Positions 7,795 to 16,828 are shown, numbered from the stretch's first letter. The stretch is 64,000 bases of DNA from CADEFX01 sp046154585 (GCA_046154585.1 JBJXDX010000038.1:15241-79240); one strand, 5' to 3'. Numbers and translations are program-made. The notes: generated by a model from the letters alone, not told the origin.

Positions 7795-8469
7795 CTAAAG
7801 GCTCATTTTTGCCGTGGCCGCCTTGAGCCGTTCGAGCCGGGCGCCGGCGTCAGCCGTCTGCTGCTCGGCCGTCTTCGAGCGCTGCTCGATATCGGCAATG
7901 ATGGTTTCCTGGCCGCCTTCGCCGTCCTTCGGCTTCTTGAGGCGCTGGTACAGCAGCGCTTCCTGCCGGTTGTTCTCCTCCAGCTCGCGCGTCAATCGCT
8001 GCAGCTTGTCGAGATCGGCCGACAGCTCGTTAATCTTGGCGTTGAGTGCATCGGCTGTGGCCTGGGTGTTGGCATTGGCGCTGTTCTGCGCGGCCAGATC
8101 CGTGCGCTTGCTTGCAGCGTCAGCGCTTGCCGCGGAAATCCGGCGGCCGATCGTGGCAATCTCCGCGCGCATTTTCTGTAGCGTAGATCTGCGCTGCGCG
8201 AGACGGCGCTCGAGGTCGGCGAGCTCCGTCTTTGCACCGGCGACGCGCCCGCGCATGCGATCCTCGGCGCGCTCCAGATCCGAAAGCTCCGAGCGCCGGT
8301 CCTCGATCCGCTGCTCGTAAGCGCCGGTCACGATGCCATTGATGCCGCCGGCAAGCCCGCCGGCGCGCGGGTCGGTCGAGACGTTGGCGCAGCCCGCCAG
8401 TGCCAGAAAAGCGCAGGATGCAAGGCTCGCGCGCGCGCGCAACCACGATGTGAGCCGGCGACCACTCAT
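7795..8469 (-). CDS. coiled-coil lipoprotein, third gene of the TPM operon
   Basis: A 224-residue predicted lipoprotein. The signal peptide ends in a lipobox FLALAGC, so the cysteine near residue 26 should be acylated; the next residues are NV, with no Asp at +2 that would hold it in the inner membrane. After a Gly-rich segment (GGLAGGINGIVTG) the protein is almost entirely charged heptad-like helix (ERAEDRMRGRVAGAKTEL, KINELSADLDKLQRL), a long coiled coil. ATG 8469 overlaps the stop of the upstream lipoprotein gene as ATGA, suggesting translational coupling. I do not recognise a family; by context it works with the other lipoprotein and the TPM protein. Confidence 0.8.
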   Translation of the reverse strand: MSGRRLTSWLRARASLASCAFLALAGCANVSTDPRAGGLAGGINGIVTGAYEQRIEDRRSELSDLERAEDRMRGRVAGAKTELADLERRLAQRRSTLQKMRAEIATIGRRISAASADAASKRTDLAAQNSANANTQATADALNAKINELSADLDKLQRLTRELEENNRQEALLYQRLKKPKDGEGGQETIIADIEQRSKTAEQQTADAGARLERLKAATAKMSL

Positions 8470-9152
8470 GTCAGCTTGCTCGACTCGGCGATCAGGCGGT
8501 TCATCTCCTCTGGGCGCTGCTCGAGCTTCTGGGCGTTGGTGCGATACTGCACGGCCTCGTCCTCGATCTGCCTGTTGCTGCCGGGAAACTGCTTTTGCAA
8601 CTCCGCCAGGTTGCCCTCGACTTCCTGGCCATGCTGGCGCGCGGAGGTCAGGGCGTCGTCGAGCGCCGAGCGATCCGCTTCCAGGTCGGCCAGGAGAGTC
8701 TTCTGCGCCGTGAGGCGCTGCTCGTCGGACGACGCCATGGCTTTGATGCGATGCAGCTCGGCCCGCCGCTGGGCAATGACCTGATCCGTCGTCGCCAGGA
8801 TGCGCGCGAGCTTCCCCGTGCGCTGGCGGCAGTCGCCGATCAACGCGTTGTAGGCGTCTTCCTTGCGCGCGTAGTGCTGCTTTTCCCCGGCGATCATGTA
8901 GCCGGCGGCACCGCCGACCGCGGCTCCGGCCAGCGCCCCCGTCACCACGCGCTTGGGATCGCGGTTGCCCGCGACGTAGCCGATCGCGCCGCCGATGACA
9001 GCCCCCGCCAATGCACCTTGCGCGACAGTCACCTTGAAATCGTCGGCCTGCGCACGCAGCGGACTGACCCGCCCGCCGGCCGTGTCGGCAGCGCATCCGC
9101 TCAAAGCGGAGGCCAACGCCATCGCCAGCACGCATCTCGTTTTCGTCGTCAT
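8466..9152 (-). CDS. glycine-zipper coiled-coil lipoprotein, second gene of the TPM operon
   Basis: A 228-residue predicted lipoprotein with lipobox ASALSGC. Mature residues include a glycine-zipper segment (GALAGAVIGGAIGYVAGN, then VVTGALAGAAVGGAAGYM), a motif found in membrane-associating envelope proteins, followed by a long charged coiled coil (IAQRRAELHRIKAMASSD, KTLLADLEADRSALDDAL). The start overlaps the stop of the TPM gene by ATGA (9149-9152) and its own stop overlaps the next lipoprotein start (8466-8469), so the three genes are probably made in fixed ratio. Function unknown; an envelope scaffold is a reasonable inference. Confidence 0.8.
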   Translation of the reverse strand: MTTKTRCVLAMALASALSGCAADTAGGRVSPLRAQADDFKVTVAQGALAGAVIGGAIGYVAGNRDPKRVVTGALAGAAVGGAAGYMIAGEKQHYARKEDAYNALIGDCRQRTGKLARILATTDQVIAQRRAELHRIKAMASSDEQRLTAQKTLLADLEADRSALDDALTSARQHGQEVEGNLAELQKQFPGSNRQIEDEAVQYRTNAQKLEQRPEEMNRLIAESSKLT

Positions 9153-10504
9153 CCCTTGACCCCCGCGCCCTCTGCCTCGGCGACCGAGGCGCCGCCAACT
9201 GGCTTGAAAATATCCCACACCTGGAAGGCGATGATCGTGACAATGAAGCATGCCGCCACGATCCCCGTGAAGATGCCGGTGGAAATGGTGAGGATCACCG
9301 CCCCCACCAGCTTTGCAATGAAGACCAGCACGTTCAGTGATGTGGGCAGCTCGGATTTCTGCTGGCTGAACTTGACGCACTCCAGCCCCGCAACGACGAG
9401 CGCGGCCATGCCGATCACCGGCCAGCCGATATCGGGGCTCACACTCGATATCTCGCGCGCCCATTCGAGATGCTGCAAAAGGTCGGAACGGAAGGCTTGG
9501 TGGAGATAGAGCATGTTCTCCACGTCGTAGTTGGCAACGGAGAACACGAGCGCCACGACAGGCGCCAACAACAGCAGCTCGGCCACCCATTCCACGCCGG
9601 CCGTCACGCCAGCCTTCAGGCCATTGCCAGCGGCGACAAACATGCTTGGCACGCTCAGCCGCAACGCCTCCATGATCCGCCCGAGCAGCGCACCGCCGTA
9701 TCCGATCGCCAGGCGCAGCAGGCCGCCGATTGCCTGCGCACCGCCCTTGATCAGCGCATAGACGAGCACACAGAACAGCAGAAAACCGGCATATCCCGGA
9801 AGGAATGGCACTGACGCGAAGATCGCCGAGAAGCGGAGCAGCCCGTTGGTATAGGCCGGCCCGAATCCCGGGACCTTATCCAGCGGCTCCCAAAGCTCGC
9901 GCGACAAAAGAAGCGCATACCGGCCGATGAAGTTCAGGATCTCGTCGCGCACCTGTGACGGCAGGCCCGACGTGGCCGACGCGTTGAATGCGCCAAGGTA
10001 ACGCGTGGCCGCGTCGGCATGGCTTTCGTTCTGACGACGGATCTTCAATTCGGTGGTCCGCAATCCGCCGTAGAAATTGTTCAGGAGCAACGTCTGCTCG
10101 AGCGTCTTGCGGTTGGTATAGAGGTGAAGCACGACGCTCGACTTGAAAACAACCAGCACCGTCAGCTTCTGGTTGGCCCCGTAGTGCCGGGCACGGGCGG
10201 TTTCGAGATCACGGAATGCCTTCTCGACCATGGAGCGATGCGTGCCCAGGGCCGCCCAAAGCGGTTCGCGGTCATTGACGGTGATGACGAACAGGTCGGT
10301 GCCGATGCGGGGCGCCAAGGTGCCCGCCGCGGTCTGCAGGCGGTTGATGTCGGCAGGCGACAAGATGCCGGCATAGTCGACGACGCCGCCCAGGAACTTC
10401 TGCGCCGCCGCCGGCACGGGCCAAAGAACGCAGCCCGCCAAAAGCCATAGCGCCGCAAGGATCGCGCCCGCACGTCCACCCGACCGCACAGCAAGACCAG
10501 CCAT
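9149..10504 (-). CDS. TPM-domain membrane protein, first gene of envelope operon
   Basis: A 451-residue protein with an N-terminal signal/anchor (residues about 14-35) and a TPM-type periplasmic domain: GGVVDYAGILSPADINRLQ, then IGTDLFVITVNDRE and KLTVLVVFKSSVVLHLYTN. TPM domains are often found in assembly or repair factors of membrane complexes; some have acid-phosphatase-like activity. The second half has several hydrophobic segments (FLPGYAGFLLFCVLVYALIK, LLLLAPVVALVFSVANY, WPVIGMAALVVAGLE, VFIAKLVGAVILTIS), so it is a multi-span membrane protein. This differs from short soluble TPM proteins. It leads an operon with two lipoproteins, each pair overlapping by 4 bp. Role unknown. Confidence 0.75.
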   Translation of the reverse strand: MAGLAVRSGGRAGAILAALWLLAGCVLWPVPAAAQKFLGGVVDYAGILSPADINRLQTAAGTLAPRIGTDLFVITVNDREPLWAALGTHRSMVEKAFRDLETARARHYGANQKLTVLVVFKSSVVLHLYTNRKTLEQTLLLNNFYGGLRTTELKIRRQNESHADAATRYLGAFNASATSGLPSQVRDEILNFIGRYALLLSRELWEPLDKVPGFGPAYTNGLLRFSAIFASVPFLPGYAGFLLFCVLVYALIKGGAQAIGGLLRLAIGYGGALLGRIMEALRLSVPSMFVAAGNGLKAGVTAGVEWVAELLLLAPVVALVFSVANYDVENMLYLHQAFRSDLLQHLEWAREISSVSPDIGWPVIGMAALVVAGLECVKFSQQKSELPTSLNVLVFIAKLVGAVILTISTGIFTGIVAACFIVTIIAFQVWDIFKPVGGASVAEAEGAGVKG

Positions 10505-10695
10505 TTTGCGCAGAGCGCGAATGCTCCCCCGACCAGCAATAGGGGGAGGCTAGGGGCTGGACTGAATGTCATCAAGCAGGTGCTGCTGCAGCTTTCTGAA
10601 AACCAACAGAATTATGTTGAGTGCAGCGCAAGGGCCACACGCGATATGCCGGCGGCCGCTATTACGGCCACCAGTCATGCAAAACCGATTAAGGC

Positions 10696-11133
10696 CTAAG
10701 CGCCGACGATCTCGAATTGCACATCGACGTTGCCGCGCGTGGCGTGCGAATAGGGGCAGATCTTTTCGTGCGCCTCTTTCGCCAGCGCCTCCAGTTCGGC
10801 CTGGGACAGACTCTTGTCCTCGACGCGCATTTTGACCGCGAGCCCGAAGCCGCCACCCTCGCGCGGACCGATGGACACCGCGCACGTCACCTTGGCCTTG
10901 CTTGCGTCCTTCTTCTGCTGCTTGCCGACGAAATCGATGGCGCCGCCGTAGCAGGCCGCGTATCCCGCCGCGAACAGATGCTCGGGCGTGCTCGTGCCGG
11001 GCTTGCCGGGACCGCCCATCTCCTTGGGAACGGACAGGTTTGCGGCCACGAGGCCGTCTGACGCTTCAGTACGGCCGTTGCGGCCGCCGGTGGCCGTAGC
11101 GGTAGCTGTAAAGAGGGGTTTGATCTTGTCCAC
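10696..11133 (-). CDS. ohr: organic hydroperoxide resistance protein, Ohr/OsmC family
   Basis: A 145-residue thiol peroxidase that reduces organic and fatty acid hydroperoxides. The two redox cysteines are present: C61 in AAGYAACYGGAI and C126 in HEKICPYSHATRGN; the start LFTATATATGGRNG and the GTSTPEHLFAAGYA block are diagnostic of Ohr rather than OsmC. The start is GTG 11133, with GGAG seven bases upstream; the nearby ATG is out of frame. Ohr genes are often under the redox repressor OhrR, but no ohrR lies nearby. A pair of inverted TAGTGTGAT arms lies further upstream. Confidence 0.93.
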   Translation of the reverse strand: MDKIKPLFTATATATGGRNGRTEASDGLVAANLSVPKEMGGPGKPGTSTPEHLFAAGYAACYGGAIDFVGKQQKKDASKAKVTCAVSIGPREGGGFGLAVKMRVEDKSLSQAELEALAKEAHEKICPYSHATRGNVDVQFEIVGA

Positions 11134-11254
11134 GCTGCATCTCCATTCCACGCGTCCCGACAGGCGCCGACAGACGGCCCGGATGGGGCTGTCCCGGCGC
11201 CCTGTGCTACCCGTAGATAGGAGTTGCATCACCGAACCACCACCCGTGACGGCG

Positions 11255-11330
11255 TTAGTGTGATGATCGAGAAACTCGCCGTATCTATAGGCCGCCTCTG
11301 GAGCGAATTTATCGATCTGAATCACACTAG
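11255..11330. repeat. widely spaced inverted pair of TAGTGTGAT arms
   Basis: TTAGTGTGAT at 11255-11264 and ATCACACTAG at 11321-11330 are inverted copies (9 of 10 bases) 56 bp apart, in the non-coding region upstream of ohr and downstream of the small gene ending at 11368. They could be paired operators; spacing is too wide for a simple hairpin terminator. I found no matching regulator nearby. Confidence 0.35.
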
Positions 11331-11367
11331 CAAGATTATGATTCGCTACCCTACCCAGCTGAGAACA

Positions 11368-11592
11368 CTAGCCGTTGGCGACATTGGGCAGGGCGGGAGT
11401 TGGGAGTTCGTCAGCCGCCGGCTGAGTAAGATCTAGCACATCACGAAGCTCGATGATCAGCCGCCGCAGATCGTATTCCGCTGTATCGATATAGCTCTGG
11501 GCCTCGGACTGGTAGACATCGAGTTCGGCGGCGTGCTGGCGCGTGCGCTCCGTCAGATCGAGCAGTCGTTGCAGCTGTTCCTTGACGTCCAT
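11368..11592 (-). CDS. small helical hypothetical protein
   Basis: A 74-residue protein, MDVKEQLQRLLDLTERTRQ onward, predicted almost wholly alpha-helical with heptad-like leucines up to residue 60 and a short Pro-rich tail (ELPTPALPNVANG). Composition is that of a real soluble protein: balanced acidic and basic residues and a YQSEAQSYIDTAEYDLRRL helix. It is the only frame with protein-like composition here, but the ribosome site is weak (GGGG close to the ATG). Function unknown. It lies 78 bp downstream of the agmatinase gene in the same direction, so it may share that transcript. Confidence 0.6.
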   Translation of the reverse strand: MDVKEQLQRLLDLTERTRQHAAELDVYQSEAQSYIDTAEYDLRRLIIELRDVLDLTQPAADELPTPALPNVANG

Positions 11593-11670
11593 GCGCCCCC
11601 CGGCAAGCGGGCCGGACGCTAGTGCGAGTCGGGGTTCCTATACCATGGCAAATCGGAGCCGCGCACACGG

Positions 11671-12612
11671 TCAGACAGCGCCCGGTCCGGCGTTCGGCCG
11701 CGTACCCGTCAGCGCATACGACATGATCTTGTAGGCGAGCGTCGCCGCCGTGTAGTCGCAGTGATGCAGCCCGGAGATCGGCGCCAGCTCCACCACGTCG
11801 GCACCGACGATGGTCGACACCTCGGCCGCGCGGCGCAGGATCGCTAGCGCCTGCAAATACGAAAGCCCGCCCGGCACCGGCGTACCAGTCGCCGGCATGA
11901 TGGCACTGTCCAACCCGTCGACGTCGAACGTGACGTACACCGGCCGGCCGCGCAGCGGCGCCACGATGTCCTCGATGTCCCAGCGCGCCTGATCCTTGCC
12001 CCAGTGAATGCGAACGCGGTCATGGTTCGCCATATAGAAGTCCGCCTCGCCCCTGGAGATGGCGCGAATGCCGACGGACACCAGCGAGACGTTGGGGTGA
12101 TCGAGCACACGCCGCATGGCAGCCGCATGCGAATACTGCTCGCCCAGATAGCCGTCGCGCAGGTCGGAATGCGCATCGATCTGCAGAACCGCGAGGTCCG
12201 GATACTTCGCCGCGAACGGCCTGATGGCGCCGGCGGTCAGCGAATGCTCACCGCCAAGCACGAGGGGAAAGCGCGAGGCAGTCAGCACCCGGGCGACAAT
12301 GCCCTCGAGCTGCTGCAAGGCCGCCTCGACCGGCATCTGCACAGGCTCGGGCCGGAGCGTGGCAATGCCGTAGTCCTGGGAGGCCTCGCGCCACAGCTCC
12401 TCGTCGAAAATCTCGAGCTGTTGGCTGGCCGCCAGGATGGCGGCCGGACCGGCTGCCGTGCCGCCGCCGTAGCTGACGGAGGCTTCGAGTCCGAACGGAA
12501 TGACCACGGCGCGCGCCAAGTCGGGACGCTCGGCATCCGTCCGCAGCGGATCGAGAAATCCTTCCGCTGCGGGCAGATAGTCGAAACCCGATGCAGACGC
12601 GCCCACGATCAT
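11671..12612 (-). CDS. speB: agmatinase (ureohydrolase)
   Basis: A 313-residue manganese ureohydrolase. The binuclear metal ligands are all present: His123 in GGEHS, Asp146, His148 and Asp150 in QIDAHSDLR, and Asp230 and Asp232 in TFDVDGLD, with YSHAAAMRR nearby. The family hydrolyses agmatine to putrescine and urea; guanidinobutyrase or guanidinopropionase activity cannot be excluded from sequence. The start lies 4 bp after the stop of the upstream decarboxylase gene, which argues for a polyamine operon. Length (about 310) fits agmatinase. Confidence 0.88.
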   Translation of the reverse strand: MIVGASASGFDYLPAAEGFLDPLRTDAERPDLARAVVIPFGLEASVSYGGGTAAGPAAILAASQQLEIFDEELWREASQDYGIATLRPEPVQMPVEAALQQLEGIVARVLTASRFPLVLGGEHSLTAGAIRPFAAKYPDLAVLQIDAHSDLRDGYLGEQYSHAAAMRRVLDHPNVSLVSVGIRAISRGEADFYMANHDRVRIHWGKDQARWDIEDIVAPLRGRPVYVTFDVDGLDSAIMPATGTPVPGGLSYLQALAILRRAAEVSTIVGADVVELAPISGLHHCDYTAATLAYKIMSYALTGTRPNAGPGAV

Positions 12613-12616
12613 ATCC

Positions 12617-13804
12617 TCAGGCGTGCAGGTCGGCCGCTCTCGTCTCGGACTGCGCTGCGTCCTCGCCGTACATCGAGAACATCGGCTCGTCCTTCAGGAT
12701 CACCTGCTCGTACTGGCCGTAGCCGTTGAAGTGGCCGGCGATGGCTCGTCCGTAGGCGCCCGTGTTGCCGATCTCGATGAAGTCGCCTTCCTTGACGTTG
12801 GACGGTAGCAGGAACGGCCCCTTCATGTGGTCGATGGAGTCGCACGTCGGCCCCCACAGCTCGAAGGCCGTCAGCGACTGCGGCTGCTCGCCCTTGGGCC
12901 CGACGAGACGCGCCGGGAAGATAAAGTTCAAATGCGCCGCATCGAACAGGATGCCGTAGCCGCCGTCGTTGATGTAGAGGTCGTTGCCGCGGCGGGCATC
13001 GACACGCACGACGAGGCTTTCGGCCTCTGCCACGAGGGCGCGGCCGGGCTCGCACATGACGCGGCAGTTGTCGCTGACTGGCAGCTTGTCGACGCCGTGG
13101 CGGATGACATCCATGAAGGCCGACAGCGGCGCCGGCTGCTCGTTTGAGTAACGCGACGGGAAGCCGCCGCCGACGTCGATGCGCTCAACGAGCACGCCTG
13201 CCTTGACGATGAGCTTGTGCACATCTTCCAGCGCATTGCCGTAGGCTTCCGGCGTCACCGTCTGTGAGCCGACGTGGAACGTGATGCCGAGCAGTTTCGC
13301 CACCTGCCGGGTCTTGACCAGCAGGCGGGCGGCGCGAGCGCCGGTGATGCCGAACTTGCGCTCGAGCGGAATGCGGCTGTTCTTCGGAGGCACCGCAATG
13401 CGCACCCAAAGCGTCAGATCGCGGGCGTCGTGCGTCTCCTCCTGGATCTTCTTCAGCTCGTCCTCGGAGTCGAGCGAGAAGCTGCGGCAGCCGAGCGCAT
13501 AGGCGCGGCGGATCGCATGGCGCGACTTCACCGGATGCATGAAGTGGAACATCACGTCCGGGATGGTACGCGCGTCCTCGAGCTCGGGGAGCGAGGCCAC
13601 GTCGAAATGACGGATGCCCGCGCCGTAGAGCGCGCCGAGTAGGAACACGGAGCTGTTCGCCTTGTAGGCGTAGGCCACGTCGCCGGGGAAGTTATTGAGG
13701 AAAAAGCGCGCTGCCCGTCCCGCGGCGTGCGGGCGGAAACAGACGACGGGTTTTTCGGGCTTCTTTGCCGCGATCAGCGCGGCCGCAGAGGCGAATGTAT
13801 CCAT
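12617..13804 (-). CDS. type III PLP-dependent decarboxylase (ornithine/lysine decarboxylase type)
   Basis: A 395-residue alanine-racemase-fold decarboxylase related to eukaryotic ornithine decarboxylase. The PLP lysine is K48 in YAYKANSS; FHVGSQ (175-180), GGGFP, CEPGR (251-255) binding the cofactor phosphate, and the active-site cysteine C321 in WGPTCDSID, contributed across the dimer, are all present. Alphaproteobacterial members act on ornithine, lysine or both. ATG 13804 (MDTFASAAALI) is chosen over a longer frame beginning 15 codons upstream. The downstream agmatinase, 4 bp away, also makes putrescine, so the operon may feed putrescine from two sources; no separate arginine decarboxylase is visible in the window. 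Confidence 0.9.
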   Translation of the reverse strand: MDTFASAAALIAAKKPEKPVVCFRPHAAGRAARFFLNNFPGDVAYAYKANSSVFLLGALYGAGIRHFDVASLPELEDARTIPDVMFHFMHPVKSRHAIRRAYALGCRSFSLDSEDELKKIQEETHDARDLTLWVRIAVPPKNSRIPLERKFGITGARAARLLVKTRQVAKLLGITFHVGSQTVTPEAYGNALEDVHKLIVKAGVLVERIDVGGGFPSRYSNEQPAPLSAFMDVIRHGVDKLPVSDNCRVMCEPGRALVAEAESLVVRVDARRGNDLYINDGGYGILFDAAHLNFIFPARLVGPKGEQPQSLTAFELWGPTCDSIDHMKGPFLLPSNVKEGDFIEIGNTGAYGRAIAGHFNGYGQYEQVILKDEPMFSMYGEDAAQSETRAADLHA

Positions 13805-13959
13805 CTCATGGGACCCCCACCAGTCGGTTGGACCGGGCGAGCTGCACAAACTGGCAGAGACCGCCTACGAACAGGCGTCAGATAAGGTTTGTGTGCCCCG
13901 CTGTAAAGACCCAATCGTACACCTAGCACTATCGTCGCAGGCTGAAGGCGGCGTCGCAG

Positions 13960-15504
13960 TTAATTCTGTGCCACGGGCTCCCGGCGCGCGCGCCGCACGA
14001 GCAGAATGAGGGGCACGGCGAGCGCCGACATCGCCGTGTACATGCCGAACGCGTTCAGGTAGCCGATCATCGCCGATTGCCGCGTGATCTCCTTGGAGAG
14101 CTTGGCGAGGCCCGCCACCGTCTCGACGTCCCACTGCCCCAGCGCCCACGGCATCGCCAGCGTGCGGTTGTAGGGCGAAACCAGTTCCGCGAGCCGCGCG
14201 TAGTTCACGCCCGTGCTGCGGACGATTTCCGCCACCGACAGGGAGATGAAGAAGCTCGATCCGACGTTGCGCATCAGGTGGTAAACGGCTGTCCCCTCGG
14301 GCCGTAGCGACGCGTCGAGCGTGGCGAAGGTCGCCACCGTCAGCGGCACCCAGATGATGCCCACCGCCAATCCCTGCAGCAGGCTGTTGAAGGCGAGAAT
14401 GGCCTCGCTGACGTTGAGATCGATGCTCATCAGCCAGAGCCCCGAGACGACCTGAAGGCCGAAGCCGATCGTCATGCCGATGCGCGGGTCCAGCCGGCCG
14501 ATCATCCCGGCGACGAAAAATCCGGCCAGCGAGCCGACACCGCGCCAGCTCGTCATCTCGCCGAGCAGCGTGTCGGGAAAGCCTGCGTGCTGCTGCAGCA
14601 GCGCGGGCAGCAGCACGATCGGCGTGAAGTTCAGCATGCCGTAGACCCATACCAGCGCCATGCCGAGCAGGAAGTTGCGATCCCGCACCAGGCGCGGCGA
14701 GAGGAACGGCGCCCGCGCCGTCATGCTGTGGACAATGAAGACGTACAGGGCCAGCACCGATATCAGCACCTCAACGATGATCTCGGTGGATTGAAACCAG
14801 TCGAGGCGCTGACCGCGCGACAAGGCGAGCTGCAAGCTGGCGATGGCGATCGACAGGGCCAGGAAGCCGAACCAGTCGAACGGCGCCGGCCGCGCCTCGC
14901 GATCGGGCGGCAGCGCAAACCTCAGGCCCAGACTGACGATCAGACCCGGGATGACCATCATGTAAAAGGCCCAGCGCCAGCTATAGGTGTCCGACAGCAG
15001 GCCGCCGACCGCCGGGCCGATGACCGGCCCGATCACAGCCGACATGCCGTAGATCGAGATCACCATGCCGTGCTGCTCCGACGGGAACGTGTCGAGCAGG
15101 ATGGTCTGCGACAGCGGGACGAGCGGCGCGCCGATGCCGCCCTGCAGGATGCGCCAGAACACCAGCTCCTCCAGCGACCCCGACGCACCGCACATGAAGG
15201 TCGCAATCGTGAATCCCAGGCTGCACCAGACCATGACGGCACGGCGGCCGAAGCGGGCGGCGAGCCAGCCGGCCATCGGCGTCACGACGGCCGTCGCCAG
15301 GATGTTGAAGGTCATGGTCCAGGCGATCTCGTCCTGTGTGGCAAGCATCGAGCCTTGCATCTGGGGCAGCAGCGTCGAAGCAACGAGGATCGTGGCCGTG
15401 AACAGCGTCGTGGCCAGAACCGTCATCGTAAGAATGAGGTAGCGCTGCGCCACGAACCGTCTCACACCTGTGTAAAATACCGTCGCACGTCGCGTGCCAC
15501 TCAA
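13960..15504 (-). CDS. DHA2 family (14-TM) MFS drug exporter
   Basis: About 514 residues with many hydrophobic spans, of the EmrB/QacA DHA2 type. Motif A-like sequence LAARFGRRAVM follows helix 2, and motif C-like AVIGPVIGPAVGGLLSD lies in helix 5, typical of proton-coupled antiporters that expel drugs or lipophilic anions. The frame starts at TTG 15504, which overlaps the stop of the upstream YeeE gene as TTGA; a GTG at 15465 is an alternative start. No EmrA-like membrane-fusion partner is next to it. Substrate unknown; pairing with a sulfur-compound transporter might be only transcriptional. Confidence 0.88.
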   Translation of the reverse strand: MSGTRRATVFYTGVRRFVAQRYLILTMTVLATTLFTATILVASTLLPQMQGSMLATQDEIAWTMTFNILATAVVTPMAGWLAARFGRRAVMVWCSLGFTIATFMCGASGSLEELVFWRILQGGIGAPLVPLSQTILLDTFPSEQHGMVISIYGMSAVIGPVIGPAVGGLLSDTYSWRWAFYMMVIPGLIVSLGLRFALPPDREARPAPFDWFGFLALSIAIASLQLALSRGQRLDWFQSTEIIVEVLISVLALYVFIVHSMTARAPFLSPRLVRDRNFLLGMALVWVYGMLNFTPIVLLPALLQQHAGFPDTLLGEMTSWRGVGSLAGFFVAGMIGRLDPRIGMTIGFGLQVVSGLWLMSIDLNVSEAILAFNSLLQGLAVGIIWVPLTVATFATLDASLRPEGTAVYHLMRNVGSSFFISLSVAEIVRSTGVNYARLAELVSPYNRTLAMPWALGQWDVETVAGLAKLSKEITRQSAMIGYLNAFGMYTAMSALAVPLILLVRRARREPVAQN

Positions 15505-16595
15505 TCTTCGCTGGCGAGCGAGCGCTCCAGCGTCTTTACGCCAAACACCGCGCCGAGAACGATAGCCAGTACCGTGATGAATGATCCTGCGGCGAGCGTC
15601 GAGATGCCGGATACGCCCTGCCCGATGGTGCAGCCGAGCGCCATGACGCCGCCGATGCCCATCAGCGTCGCGCCCGTCAGGTGCCGGAGCGTGTCATCGC
15701 TGCCGGCAAACCCCGTGACACGGAACGTGCCGGTCGCCGTCGCCATGATAAATGCCCCAAGAAGCGCGCCGATGACGGTAGCGACGCCGAAGCCGGGCAA
15801 GGGCGCAGCCGTAAAACGCTCCAGCCATTCCATGGCATCGCCGATCGGGCGGACATAGGTGAGCGAGATCGGAGGCCTGGGCCAGTCGGCCATCTCGTCG
15901 AAGGCGAGCCCCGTCAGCAGCCAGCCGGCCGCGGCGGTCAGCCCGACGCCGATGCCGGCCCAGACGTGCTTGCGCGACGACCGGAAATCAGAGCTTGCGA
16001 AGCAGAAGACAAAAATCGGCAGCAGGATCGCTGCAGCGGCGATGAGCTGAGCCGTCCGACCCGGCATGCCGATGTATGGCGCGAGGAGGTCGCCGAAGCT
16101 CTGGGTTGGTGCGCTCAACGTGATGCTGGACGCCTTCTCCAGCATTACGCGCAGCGGGCCCAGGATACCGCCGATGGTGATGTAGGCCAGCGAACCGATA
16201 ACGCCCAGAACCAGCAGCGAGCGCATGTCGCCGCTTCCCGCCCGAACGAGATTGCGGCTGGCGCACCCTCCGGCGAACACCATGCCGAAGCCGAACATCA
16301 GCCCGCCAAGGGTATGGCCGGCCCAGTTGAGCCGCGCCGACAGATACATGGACAGCGACAGCTCAACCGCCCCGCCCCACTGCAGCAATTGCGCGCCGAG
16401 CAGTGCCGTTCCGGCCGCCAGCAGCCAGGCGCGCAGACGCCGCCAGTCCTTGAGCATCATGACGTCGGAGATGGCCCCCATGGTGCAAAAATTGGTGGCT
16501 TGCGCGACGGCGCCGAAGGCAAAGCCGATCAGCAGGCCGCCCGCTGCCAGCCAGACGGGTGCGTCAGCCGACACCAGGTCACGCAGAGCATTCAT
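15501..16595 (-). CDS. YeeE/YedE family membrane transporter (thiosulfate-uptake type)
   Basis: A 364-residue integral membrane protein of the YeeE/YedE (DUF395) family, whose best-known member TsuA imports thiosulfate through conserved cysteines. Such cysteines are visible in TNFCTMGA (early), FAGGCASRN (middle) and ALGCTIGQG (late), each followed by small residues. ATG 16595 has an AGAGGG site. It overlaps the downstream DHA2 exporter gene and is divergent from an MFS permease. Thiosulfate or another small sulfur species is the family-based guess; no sulfur-metabolism enzyme lies nearby. Confidence 0.88.
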   Translation of the reverse strand: MNALRDLVSADAPVWLAAGGLLIGFAFGAVAQATNFCTMGAISDVMMLKDWRRLRAWLLAAGTALLGAQLLQWGGAVELSLSMYLSARLNWAGHTLGGLMFGFGMVFAGGCASRNLVRAGSGDMRSLLVLGVIGSLAYITIGGILGPLRVMLEKASSITLSAPTQSFGDLLAPYIGMPGRTAQLIAAAAILLPIFVFCFASSDFRSSRKHVWAGIGVGLTAAAGWLLTGLAFDEMADWPRPPISLTYVRPIGDAMEWLERFTAAPLPGFGVATVIGALLGAFIMATATGTFRVTGFAGSDDTLRHLTGATLMGIGGVMALGCTIGQGVSGISTLAAGSFITVLAIVLGAVFGVKTLERSLASED

Positions 16596-16828
16596 GCCAC
16601 ACCCTCTGCGGCCCTATACGACGCAGCGAGTCTATCATGTTCCCGGATCGGGCTGTACAGGCGGGCTGGGCGGCGGCCCTTGCAGGTCTGACCTGCAGGC
16701 GCGCGGGCCGCTTATCCCCATTCTTGCCGCAGGCCGGTGTGTATTGCCTCTTGCCTGCACTATGCTGCCCTCACCGCTTGCTGGTCCTTCCAGAGTCACC
16801 AATAGCCCTTCCCCAACATGGCCGACCA

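Noticed and set aside
8470..9243. Upstream extension of the third-gene lipoprotein frame through the second lipoprotein gene
   Set aside because: The true start is the ATG at 8469, which opens a signal peptide with a lipobox; the extension is Arg-rich and out of frame with the second lipoprotein.
14587..15858. Open frame of about 423 codons opposite the DHA2 exporter and yeeE
   Set aside because: Antisense to two recognised transporters; highly repetitive Arg/His/Gln composition.
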